Shown here: piece after piece, positions 31,659-37,782 of the stretch
Layout of the letters: the number at the start of each line of letters is the position of its first letter
How positions within the stretch are numbered: the stretch's first letter is position 1
Source: Mixta hanseatica
Lineage (GTDB): Bacteria; Pseudomonadota; Gammaproteobacteria; Enterobacterales; Enterobacteriaceae
Direction: 5' to 3'
Assembly (NCBI RefSeq): GCF_023517775.1
Contig: NZ_CP082906.1
Coordinates: 1-37,788, forward strand
DNA length: 37,788 bases
The notes under the pieces: model-generated
Seen by the model: only the letters and a program-made list of their open reading frames with translations
Databases searched by the model: none
What the model was told of the DNA's origin: nothing
Position numbers and translations under genes: made by a program

Positions 31659-32357
31659 TTAGTAACGCTTAGTTATTAATAGCCGCACAAAGTACAAAAC
31701 ACCGATAGTGATCCCCCTGGGTATAGCTATCTGCGTCACTATTTCTCTGATACTCAAATTCAAAGAAAGCTTTGGTAACGGTTGGCCTGTAAAAACTTCG
31801 TGCAGTGTCGGCAAAATGCCAGCCGCAACGCCTAACTGAGCCAGTATGATAACGAATACCAGCATATTTAATGATATGTGCTTTAGCGGCCTAGCAGCGA
31901 TTCTAAGCAATTTTCCATTATTCGCAGTGTTAACCCTAAGCTTTTTGTTTACGCCCCTTATTGCATACTCTGAGGCCGCAGAAAGGCGTTCGTATCCTGC
32001 CAGTATTTGATTTAGGTCTGCGTAGGTAAAATTTCCTGTTTCTCTGGTACGCATGATTACATCTTGAGCAATCGGGTGATCGGCATCAATAATAAGGCTG
32101 AGATCGCGGCTATCCAGGTGCATCCGGCTTAACCGTGATTTGCTGTATCTCTTTACGGCGGCTGCGCCAACGGTAAAAAGCCCTAAGTAAGTAAGTAACG
32201 GATAAGTTACGTAGTCACTTTTTACAAACCAAAAGATAGCCCCAGGCATCAACACCGCCATGATACCAACAAGAACGAGAGCGCCGGTGATTGTGTTCTT
32301 CCTGTTCTGAACGTCAATCATGCCTCTGAACCTTTTAAGATAATCATTGTTATTCAT
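31659..32357 (-). CDS. Polytopic membrane protein (232 aa)
   Basis: Four hydrophobic segments (about 23-45, 50-70, 165-190, 208-228) around a cytoplasmic middle domain with DLSLIIDADHPIAQDVIMRT. Ribosome binding site GGAGGCGG. It is downstream of parB and probably co-transcribed. No family recognised. Confidence 0.68.
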   Translation of the reverse strand: MNNNDYLKRFRGMIDVQNRKNTITGALVLVGIMAVLMPGAIFWFVKSDYVTYPLLTYLGLFTVGAAAVKRYSKSRLSRMHLDSRDLSLIIDADHPIAQDVIMRTRETGNFTYADLNQILAGYERLSAASEYAIRGVNKKLRVNTANNGKLLRIAARPLKHISLNMLVFVIILAQLGVAAGILPTLHEVFTGQPLPKLSLNLSIREIVTQIAIPRGITIGVLYFVRLLITKRY

Positions 32358-32377
32358 ACCCGCCTCCAGACGAAAGA

Positions 32378-32393
32378 GGGGGCTTAAGCCCCC
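32378..32393. other. GGGGGCTTAAGCCCCC palindrome after parB
   Basis: A perfect 16-bp palindrome between the parB stop and the next gene; forms a strong hairpin in the mRNA, possibly reducing expression of the membrane protein. Confidence 0.6.
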
Positions 32394-32400
32394 TTTATCC

Positions 32401-33381
32401 TTACTTACCTTTAATTTCCGCTTCTATCTCTTTTTGCAGGGCAATGATTGCCTCGTACTGATCTTTGGTGAGATTAAGCTGATAACCACTATCAGTTTCA
32501 ACGGCCTCGAACCCAAAAATGAGATTCACAAGGCTGTCAGAGATTGATTTTGTGATGCTTTTCTTTGACTTGGTAGCCCCTTTATCAGTGCCACCTTTTG
32601 GTAAATCTGTACCTGATTCACCACCACTGCTAGCCGCTGGAGCAGCATTCGTAACGTCCTGAACGTTGTTATCGGGTGAATTTTGGTCGTTTTCCTTTGG
32701 TAAAACTGTACCTGATTCACCATTATCATCATTTGGTAAATCTGTACCTGATACATTTTCTGGCGCATCGGGTTTCTTGCGGCGCGTTTCTTCATAAAGG
32801 GTTTGTGCTGCCGTGAAAGACAACTCACCACTTTGTACTTTAGCAAGCAGATCCGAAGGCCATTTTCTTACTGCTGTGAGGTACTTATAAACATGCGGTA
32901 CAGATTTACCAGCACGTTCCGCGATCTCCTGAACGGACAGCCCTTTATCGGTGTTATAGCGTTCGTACAGCACGGCCATTTCAATCGGGGTATGGTTACG
33001 CGCGGAGTTAGAGGTAAGCTGATCATCATCTTCAACAACATCAACATACTCAATATCCACACCAAAAAGCTCTTTAGCCAGGGCGATAGCACGGTAACGG
33101 TGTTCACCGTTATTTACCCAAATTTTTCCGTCCTCCACGATTACTGAGAGAGCTGGTACTTTGATGTTGTGCGCATAGCTGTAAGCAAGCCCCTTGATGT
33201 AATCCTTAACTTCCTCGCTGTTCCAGTATTCATCCTGTGAAAGATAAATGCCGCGCACGTTATGACCAGGCTTAATGTTAAGTTCGGAATAAAGCACTTT
33301 GTAACTATCTGCGCGCTTGATAACGCCTTTTTCAGCAACGCTGCGTAATTTGCTCAAGCTATCAATATTGGTAGTAGCCAT
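32401..33381 (-). CDS. parB: ParB/KorB-like DNA-binding protein with iterons in its linker
   Basis: About 326 residues. The N-terminal ParB/Srx domain has HNVRGIYLSQDEYWN and NNGEHRYRAIALAKELFG; the HTH part is LSVQEIAERAGKSVPHVYKY. A disordered linker (about residues 200-280) contains three S-G-T-x-L-P repeats whose DNA is nearly identical to the replication iterons. The C-terminal 40 residues may dimerise. No canonical parA is adjacent. It may be the protein that binds the GTGCC-N4-GGCAC palindromes, one of which is in its own promoter, in the manner of KorB. ATG 33381 is chosen (AAGGGG at 8 bases); an ATG at 33396 is in frame. Confidence 0.88.
   Translation of the reverse strand: MATTNIDSLSKLRSVAEKGVIKRADSYKVLYSELNIKPGHNVRGIYLSQDEYWNSEEVKDYIKGLAYSYAHNIKVPALSVIVEDGKIWVNNGEHRYRAIALAKELFGVDIEYVDVVEDDDQLTSNSARNHTPIEMAVLYERYNTDKGLSVQEIAERAGKSVPHVYKYLTAVRKWPSDLLAKVQSGELSFTAAQTLYEETRRKKPDAPENVSGTDLPNDDNGESGTVLPKENDQNSPDNNVQDVTNAAPAASSGGESGTDLPKGGTDKGATKSKKSITKSISDSLVNLIFGFEAVETDSGYQLNLTKDQYEAIIALQKEIEAEIKGK
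32597..32755 (-). repeat. Three iteron copies inside the parB coding sequence
   Basis: Minus-strand units ATCAGGTACAGATTTACC (32597-32620 and 32732-32755) and ATCAGGTACAGTTTTACC (32696-32719). The second is identical over 22 bases to the origin iteron at 37368-37388. They read E-S-G-T-D-L-P-K, E-S-G-T-V-L-P-K and V-S-G-T-D-L-P-N. Confidence 0.88.
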
Positions 33382-33437
33382 TTTCAACCCCTTCATTAAG
33401 TAACCGTGTGATTGTCTAACTGCTTTCTATACATACT

Positions 33438-33465
33438 ATTATAGTGCCATATGGCACTTTTGCAA
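33438..33465 (-). promoter_or_regulatory. parB promoter with GTGCC operator
   Basis: Minus strand: TTGCAA (33465-33460), 16-bp spacer, TATAAT (33443-33438). The perfect palindrome GTGCCATATGGCAC lies at 33444-33457 in the spacer. Confidence 0.8.
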
Positions 33466-33472
33466 CTACTAT

Positions 33473-33487
33473 TTATATTAAATATAA
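33473..33487. repeat. Dispersed palindrome TTATATTAAATATAA
   Basis: Perfect copy between the terminator of the upstream gene and the -35 of parB. Confidence 0.75.
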
Positions 33488-33507
33488 AAAAACCTGCCGA
33501 AGCAGGT
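33488..33507 (-). terminator. Terminator of the 101-aa gene
   Basis: ACCTGC-TTCG-GCAGGT on the minus strand, followed by TTTTTTTA that runs into the palindrome copy. Confidence 0.8.
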
Positions 33508-33518
33508 CAGGGGGCGGG

Positions 33519-33824
33519 TTAGCTGAAACATTCAGCTATCTGCGGTTTCATGTCCTGAGCCACGAACGCCAGAACTGAGCGAAGATGTTTTTCATCACGG
33601 ATAAAGGCGGGGATTTCCTCACGGGTTGCATCACTGAGCCAGATGTTGCCTTTATAAGAAAAAGATCCATCGTCATTAGCAAACAGGCTAAACATTGGTT
33701 CGCTGCTGTCATCATCAACGCATACCCAAATAAATGGTTGTTTATTTTCATCGCAAAAATCAGAGTCTAAAATTAACTGGCGAGCTTTAGCGTAATTCTG
33801 AGTTGTTTTAGTAACGATATTCAT
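33519..33824 (-). CDS. Hypothetical protein (101 aa)
   Basis: Start ATG 33824 is chosen because AAAGGTGA is 6 bases upstream. The protein has a beta-rich middle (PFIWVCVDDDSSEPMFSLFA) and no cysteine pair beyond two isolated residues. It forms a single-gene unit with its own operator promoter and terminator. No family recognised. Confidence 0.68.
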   Translation of the reverse strand: MNIVTKTTQNYAKARQLILDSDFCDENKQPFIWVCVDDDSSEPMFSLFANDDGSFSYKGNIWLSDATREEIPAFIRDEKHLRSVLAFVAQDMKPQIAECFS

Positions 33825-33865
33825 AAAATCACCTTTGCTATTCATGTTTACCTGAGAACAAAGTA

Positions 33866-33894
33866 ATTATAGTGCCATATGGCACTTTTAGCAA
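33866..33894 (-). promoter_or_regulatory. Promoter with GTGCC operator for the 101-aa gene
   Basis: Minus strand: TTGCTA (33894-33889), 17-bp spacer, TATAAT (33871-33866); GTGCCATATGGCAC at 33872-33885. Confidence 0.78.
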
Positions 33895-33901
33895 TGGTAT
33901 T

Positions 33902-33916
33902 TTATATTAAATATAA
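33902..33916. repeat. Dispersed palindrome TTATATTAAATATAA
   Basis: Perfect copy at the same relative place as at 33473: after a terminator T tract, upstream of a -35 box. Confidence 0.75.
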
Positions 33917-33938
33917 AAAATCCCTGCCTAGCAGGGAT
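33917..33938 (-). terminator. Terminator of the 51-aa gene
   Basis: TCCCTGC-TAG-GCAGGGA on the minus strand, followed by TTTTTTATA. Confidence 0.75.
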
Positions 33939-33943
33939 ATAAA

Positions 33944-34099
33944 TTACTTAATGTTGTTTTTAATACTTCTTTGCACATCCTCTGCTGTTAGATTATCTTT
34001 CCTTGCTGCTACCTCTACTGTTTCTTTTAATTGCGCTGGCGTTAATGGCTTATTGCTGTAAGAAAAAATACGATTCAAATACTGCTCTAAGTGATTCAT
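33944..34099 (-). CDS. Small protein (51 aa)
   Basis: MNHLEQYLNRIF followed by a helical, charged segment (TPAQLKETVEVAARKDNLTA). ATG 34099 has GAGGATAA 6-8 bases upstream, its own operator promoter and its own terminator, so it is a well-supported small gene. The ending EDVQRSIKNNIK is helical. No family recognised. Confidence 0.68.
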   Translation of the reverse strand: MNHLEQYLNRIFSYSNKPLTPAQLKETVEVAARKDNLTAEDVQRSIKNNIK

Positions 34100-34134
34100 T
34101 AGTTTATCCTCGCTCCAGTTAACTAACTAAATAT

Positions 34135-34163
34135 AGTATAGTGCCAAATGGCACTAATGGCAA
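34135..34163 (-). promoter_or_regulatory. Promoter with GTGCC operator for the 51-aa gene
   Basis: Minus strand: TTGCCA (34163-34158), 17-bp spacer, TATACT (34140-34135); GTGCCAAATGGCAC (plus-strand reading) at 34141-34154. Confidence 0.75.
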
Positions 34164-34168
34164 GATAA

Positions 34169-34183
34169 TTATAGTAAATATAA
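34169..34183. repeat. Dispersed palindrome TTATAGTAAATATAA (one mismatch)
   Basis: Third copy in this stretch, again just upstream of a -35 box. The following 100 bases to 34285 hold no gene; they include a G-rich run at 34218-34236. Confidence 0.6.
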
Positions 34184-34284
34184 AGTTTGTTTTTATATGC
34201 TGATATATTAAATGCGATGGGGGAGGGGAGGGGGAGAAAAATCTAAAAGCAACTCCTTCACTGCTAAGCCTGTTTTGACTTTAA

Positions 34285-34309
34285 AAAAACCCGCCATGTC
34301 TGACGGGTT
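34285..34309 (-). terminator. Terminator of the eex-like gene
   Basis: Minus strand AACCCG-TCAGACATGG-CGGGTT followed by TTTTTTA. Confidence 0.75.
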
Positions 34310-34325
34310 TATAAATAATTTAGGA

Positions 34326-34583
34326 TCAATGATCAAAGCTGAATTCTTTTTTGAAGTTCTCTTTTTTATCAGCGGCCTTATCTTTTTCCTTCATACCCTG
34401 AACTTCATAGATTGCATCACAATCTTTTGCTTCGCTGGAACCTGTTTTACAAAGCGCTAAGCCTTTATGATAAGCACCTGCATTTTCAGCTTTCATATAG
34501 AAATCAATTTTTTCTTGTTTATCATCACAACCAGAAAGCATAAACGCAGATACCAGCAGAGCAACTAAAGTAACCTTATTCAT
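34326..34583 (-). CDS. eex: EexN-like entry-exclusion lipoprotein
   Basis: 85 residues with a lipoprotein signal (MNKVTLVALLVSAFMLSGCD, lipobox LSGC) and a small mature part: CDDKQEKIDFYMKAENAGAY then LALCKTGSSEAKDC. This is the EexN plan (short lipoprotein, Y/W-x-x-x-x-E-x near the start, then L-x-x-C and a second Cys) of IncN/IncX plasmids, which prevents entry of like plasmids. ATG 34583 has AGGGGGTATT directly upstream. In IncN plasmids eex lies between virB5 and virB6; here it stays with virB6 although both have moved. Confidence 0.7.
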   Translation of the reverse strand: MNKVTLVALLVSAFMLSGCDDKQEKIDFYMKAENAGAYHKGLALCKTGSSEAKDCDAIYEVQGMKEKDKAADKKENFKKEFSFDH

Positions 34584-34680
34584 AATACCCCCTAAAAATT
34601 TTCTTATCGTCCCGCCAGTGACGCTATATGTTATGTGGCTAACTGTCAATCAGAGCGCCGCCACTATCGCCCTGATCTAG

Positions 34681-35262
34681 CTACTTTCGCGGGATAATAG
34701 CCCCTATATGCCGTGGCTGTACTTCCTCACCTCTCGCTATGGCTGTTCGAACATGGTTTAAGTCTCGCGCCCGTTCTATATCATCAAGAGAATTATAAAT
34801 TGCAGACGAGTAAAGTTTTACATCATCCATTACGAACGCCATTAAAGGTTTTTCTTTTTCAAGTGATGGATGGGTGATTATCGTCATACCCTCAAGAGTT
34901 TTCACTTGTTTCTCTAAATCGTTCGTAACTTTTTTATAATAGTCGATAATCTCATTGGTACTCATGCTGTTGAATCTGTCCATTTTGGGATCATGAGCAT
35001 ACAGAGATTCATTTTCTAAATGTTGGCAAAGGTAATTACATAAACCATCAACCTTTGATAGAGCTTTGGTATTTGACGTGACAGTATCTAATACCTTTAC
35101 TTGATCTTCTTCTGAATACCAATCTAAGGCGCGGTCAAATAATGCCGCGCCTGTATCTCTAACATCCTGAACAACTTTAACAACTTTTGCTAACTGAATC
35201 TTTATATCAAAATGATTATAAGTGTAGGCTTCTTTATCTGCATCATACGTTGAATCAGCCAT
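34681..35262 (-). CDS. Hypothetical protein (193 aa) in the virB6 unit
   Basis: Soluble, acidic, helix-rich protein (LAKVVKVVQDVRDTGAALFD, YYKKVTNDLEKQVKTLEGMT). Ribosome binding site AAGGGGGGGG. It stands between virB6 and eex. No family recognised; a role in transfer is inferred from position. Confidence 0.7.
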   Translation of the reverse strand: MADSTYDADKEAYTYNHFDIKIQLAKVVKVVQDVRDTGAALFDRALDWYSEEDQVKVLDTVTSNTKALSKVDGLCNYLCQHLENESLYAHDPKMDRFNSMSTNEIIDYYKKVTNDLEKQVKTLEGMTIITHPSLEKEKPLMAFVMDDVKLYSSAIYNSLDDIERARDLNHVRTAIARGEEVQPRHIGAIIPRK

Positions 35263-35339
35263 ACCCCCCCCTTACATTTTTTCCCGCAAAGACACGTTAA
35301 GGAACTTAGCTAAATTTTATATCATTTTGTCATTTAATA

Positions 35340-35368
35340 CAGCCAACCAGTTTTATCCTGGTTGGCTG
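35340..35368 (-). other. Hairpin between virB6 and the 193-aa gene
   Basis: CAGCCAACCAG-TTTTATC-CTGGTTGGCTG is a perfect 11-bp stem without a T tract, comparable to the intercistronic hairpins of the virB operon. Confidence 0.6.
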
Positions 35369-35374
35369 CTTTAA

Positions 35375-36427
35375 TCAGCCAGCTTTCACACCGCCACGCA
35401 ATTTACCCATACCTGCTTGTGCTAGTTTGCCAACGCCTTTACCTAAAGACCTTCCAGCCATACCCCCAACACCTGACGCAGTATTAAACATCATGCCCCC
35501 TGCGGCGTTAGTAGCGCCAGTAATCCCACTGATACCATTACCGCCAGTGATGGTACTCACGAACGACGGTATCTGACCGATGATAAAAACGCCCATTAAA
35601 AACGCGATCAGGGCATAAAGAGCACCGCCTAAACCTATTTCAGCGCCTACAGGGAATTGGTTGCTCATAAATTCAATAAGAATATGAATAGTCAGCGTTA
35701 CAAAAACATTAAGCAGGATATAGTTAAATGCTTGGCCTATCCATTGTTTTGTGAAAGTAACAGTTTGTTCATACATAGCCATCATTAAATAAAGTGGCCC
35801 GACAATAAGAAGTAGACCTACCATAAATTTAGCAATAAGCATTGTTGCGGCGGCATAGATAACAAATGCTGTACCCCCTGCGTAAAAAAGAATTAATGCC
35901 ATAGTTGCAGCTAGGATTGTTGAAATATCAGAATCCCATAAACTTAATTCATTTGTTGCTTCAAGAATACGCTTACCGTTCGCGTTAATTTGTTGAATGA
36001 CGGTTTCAAGCGCTGAAAAAGTACCCGTTGAGCCGATTAGCCTGGATGCTATTTCATCACCTGCGTCCATCACGAACGGAACAACCTTACCTATATACCA
36101 TGCACTACCGACAAGGCCAGACATGATAACGACTAACTTTAAGCCGTTGATAAGCATATCCTGAATCGCATTAGGATCACCCTTATAATGAACTAACCCC
36201 CACTTCCAGACAAAATAAAGGCCAAAAGCAGCCCCCATTATTGGAAGGAAGATTTCATTAATATCACCGATATACGAGCTTAGATTACTTGATATAAATT
36301 GCGTTAACTCCTTATACATATCAGTGAGCATATTAACAGGCAATTCAAAATCAGCGGCTGCGTTGGCAACGCTGGGTATCAGCAATCCTAAAGGAAAAAT
36401 ATATTTAATATAATTTTTAAATTCCAT
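35375..36427 (-). CDS. virB6: VirB6/TrbL-like polytopic channel protein
   Basis: 350 residues with a signal-like N-terminus (ending SVANAAADF), five or more membrane helices and the Gly/Ala-rich C-terminal tail (GGMMFNTASGVGGMAGRSLG) typical of VirB6/TrbL. The central loop carries WDSDISTILAATMALILFYA. VirB6 is part of the inner-membrane complex contacting DNA. It is transcribed opposite to the other virB genes and lies on the far side of the replication origin. Ribosome binding site GAAGGGGG; the first codons overlap a palindrome copy at 36399-36413. Confidence 0.88.
   Translation of the reverse strand: MEFKNYIKYIFPLGLLIPSVANAAADFELPVNMLTDMYKELTQFISSNLSSYIGDINEIFLPIMGAAFGLYFVWKWGLVHYKGDPNAIQDMLINGLKLVVIMSGLVGSAWYIGKVVPFVMDAGDEIASRLIGSTGTFSALETVIQQINANGKRILEATNELSLWDSDISTILAATMALILFYAGGTAFVIYAAATMLIAKFMVGLLLIVGPLYLMMAMYEQTVTFTKQWIGQAFNYILLNVFVTLTIHILIEFMSNQFPVGAEIGLGGALYALIAFLMGVFIIGQIPSFVSTITGGNGISGITGATNAAGGMMFNTASGVGGMAGRSLGKGVGKLAQAGMGKLRGGVKAG
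36399..36413. repeat. Palindrome variant at the virB6 start
   Basis: ATATATTTAATATAA, one mismatch from the consensus, overlapping about codons 5-10 of virB6. Confidence 0.45.
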
Positions 36428-36446
36428 ACTACCCCCTTCACAACAT

Positions 36447-36695
36447 TTATTTATCTGTAATTTTTAGATTTGGATGCGTTCCTGCGATAAGCAGAAGCAT
36501 TTCAAATTCCATAGGCTTAAGTAGCCTTGTATTTTTACTTCCCTGTTTTTGGATTTCTTTTTTTCTCCATGCGCTACCGTCTGAAAGGCCAAAGAGATTA
36601 GCGATTTCATCCGTTGAAAGGCCGGTACTCTCACGTGCAGCCTTTACCTCAGCCGCCGTAGGATAGGTTTGTAAAAGCTTCGACTTTTCAATCAT
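36447..36695 (-). CDS. Small HTH regulator (82 aa)
   Basis: An XRE-like helix-turn-helix, KAARESTGLSTDEIANLFGL followed by SDGSAWRKKEIQ, and a tail MEFEMLLLIAGTHPNL seen in small plasmid/phage repressors. It precedes virB6 by 19 bases and probably controls this unit; it is a candidate for binding the GTGCC-N4-GGCAC operators. The spacing between AGGAG and ATG is long (13-14 bases). Confidence 0.7.
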   Translation of the reverse strand: MIEKSKLLQTYPTAAEVKAARESTGLSTDEIANLFGLSDGSAWRKKEIQKQGSKNTRLLKPMEFEMLLLIAGTHPNLKITDK

Positions 36696-36722
36696 GTGTG
36701 TTAAAAGACTCCTGCAACTAAG

Positions 36723-36794
36723 TTAAGTTTCTGAAAAAACGTATAATTTTGATTCCACTCTGACCGGGAATCGATCTATACTTTTGATCGCCAT
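36723..36794 (-). CDS. Possible leader peptide (23 aa)
   Basis: MAIKSIDRFPVRVESKLYVF and three more residues. ATG 36794 carries the plasmid-typical AAGGGGGTATT immediately upstream, which is the main support. It ends 28 bases before the HTH gene, so it could be a leader peptide or a remnant. Confidence 0.45.
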   Translation of the reverse strand: MAIKSIDRFPVRVESKLYVFSET

Positions 36795-36824
36795 AATACC
36801 CCCTTCGTATTTGGCATTTATCTA

Positions 36825-36858
36825 GCCGTCTGGGGAAATTGCCAGGCGGCTTTTTTTT
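36825..36858 (+). terminator. Plus-strand terminator upstream of the leader peptide
   Basis: GCCGTCTGG-8 nt-CCAGGCGGC followed by eight T. It faces a region with no annotated plus-strand gene, so it either shields the origin or ends an unidentified small RNA. Confidence 0.65.
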
Positions 36859-37027
36859 ATACCTTCCCTGACACTCTAAACGGCCTCCTGTAACGCTCTG
36901 TATCGCGTTATCGGCACCGCGCTAACCCAATCCCCTGCCTAACCATCAAAAACAGCGTAGCGGCTTATCCATGAGCTTTGATAGCCTCGGCAGCTTTATG
37001 ATCATGTACTGGCAGAACTGGTTTTAA

Positions 37028-37056
37028 ATCATAGTGCCATATGGCACGAAAAGCAA
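37028..37056 (-). promoter_or_regulatory. Promoter with GTGCC operator facing the virB6 unit
   Basis: Minus strand: TTGCTT (37056-37051), 17-bp spacer, TATGAT (37033-37028); GTGCCATATGGCAC at 37034-37047. It is the only promoter of this family near the HTH-virB6 unit, about 235 bases upstream of the 23-codon frame. Confidence 0.65.
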
Positions 37057-37136
37057 TCAGTAAGGCTACGTTGAATGTATCGTTGGATGTGATTAAAAAG
37101 AAAACAGATTATGTGAATATCAACGAACGCGATTAG
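37041..37136 (+). CDS. Possible truncated RHH-like peptide (31 aa)
   Basis: MARKAISKATLNVSLDVIKK and 11 more residues; the sequence resembles the N-terminus of a ribbon-helix-helix protein. The ATG lies inside the operator palindrome and no ribosome binding site is seen, so this may be a remnant. Confidence 0.25.
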   Translation: MARKAISKATLNVSLDVIKKKTDYVNINERD

Positions 37137-37267
37137 CGATCGTTGTATTATTTCCATATTTCAAATATTTCTTTTTTCAAGATCAAACACTCGATCTATG
37201 TAAGATCTTTCTTCTTCCTTTCCTTTTACGCTATTAAAAATCAGGCTGGTCAATAACTTACATTGTT

Positions 37268-37452
37268 AATCAGGTACATCTTTACCAACCACGCGGTACG
37301 TTTTAACCAACCACGCGGTACATTTTAACCAACATAGCGGTACATCTTTACCAATCTGAAAGAATCTAATCAGGTACAGTTTTACCAAAAGCGCGGTACA
37401 GATTTTACGTTATCGCGGTACATCTTTACCAATGATGCGGTACAGATTTTCT
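37268..37452 (+). repeat. oriV: Replication iterons, two groups of four
   Basis: Eight units of consensus GCGGTACATCTTTACCAA. The GGTAC cores begin at 37273, 37295, 37317, 37339, then 37373, 37395, 37417, 37439: 22-bp period within each group and 34 bp between groups. The first of each group begins AATCAGGTAC rather than ACGCGGTAC. They are the expected binding sites of the Rep protein. Confidence 0.92.
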
Positions 37453-37498
37453 GTGGATAAGTGCATTCGTAACGCTTTGTTTTATATCCTGTTGATAA
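37452..37498. promoter_or_regulatory. DnaA boxes beside the iterons
   Basis: TGTGGATAA at 37452-37460 is the exact complement of the consensus DnaA box TTATCCACA and touches the last iteron; TGTTGATAA at 37490-37498 is a one-mismatch box. The AT-rich stretch between them is a likely melting region. Confidence 0.8.
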
Positions 37499-37531
37499 CT
37501 TTTCAGGATGCTAAAAAATAGGCCAAAATTT

Positions 37532-37659
37532 TTGACGTATTCAGGCGCGTGAGATTCACGCTGCCGCAGCTGGCCAGCTCATCGACGTTCTACTAATTTT
37601 CATTAAAAACAGTTACTTAGCATTACCGCTCCGTGATAAATCACATTCAGTAATTTTGA
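37532..37659 (+). repeat. Palindromic element, copy C, at the origin
   Basis: Aligns without gaps over 128 bp with 24575-24702. The palindromes AGCTGGCCAGCT and GCGTGA-GAT-TCACGC are retained, the third (CGCCGGCG) is changed to CATCGACG. It lies between the DnaA boxes and the rep promoter. Confidence 0.85.
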
Positions 37660-37712
37660 AGGCTTTATGGTTGCTTTGTAAAATGGCGGGTTGAGATCTG
37701 GCAAACACAATA

Positions 37713-37738
37713 AGGTACAGCATTTGTAATTTGTACCT
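37713..37738. promoter_or_regulatory. Inverted iteron half-sites upstream of rep
   Basis: AGGTACA and TGTACCT face one another across 12 bases, 50 bases before the rep start. Inverted half-iterons in this place are the usual autorepressor operator in Rep_3 plasmids. Confidence 0.75.
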
Positions 37739-37772
37739 GATTGTGTTTTACTCTCAAAATCTTTAGGCCAGT

Positions 37773-37782
37773 AGGGAGGGGG
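37773..37782 (+). promoter_or_regulatory. Ribosome binding site of rep across the window junction
   Basis: AGGGAGGGGG lies 6 bases before the end of the window; joined to base 1 it precedes the GTG start of rep by a normal distance. This is the main evidence that the window is a complete circle. Confidence 0.8.

Larger units (their letters stand above)
36859..37267. other. Gene-poor region left of the iterons
   Basis: Apart from the operator promoter at 37028-37056 and a possible 31-codon frame at 37041-37136, I see no supported gene. A DnaA-box-like TTATCCATG is at 36965-36973. The last 120 bases are AT-rich and precede the iterons. Confidence 0.5.

Noticed and set aside
34218..34236. G-rich run as a four-stranded structure
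   Set aside because: Only three runs of four or more G are present, so a stable three-layer quadruplex is not supported.
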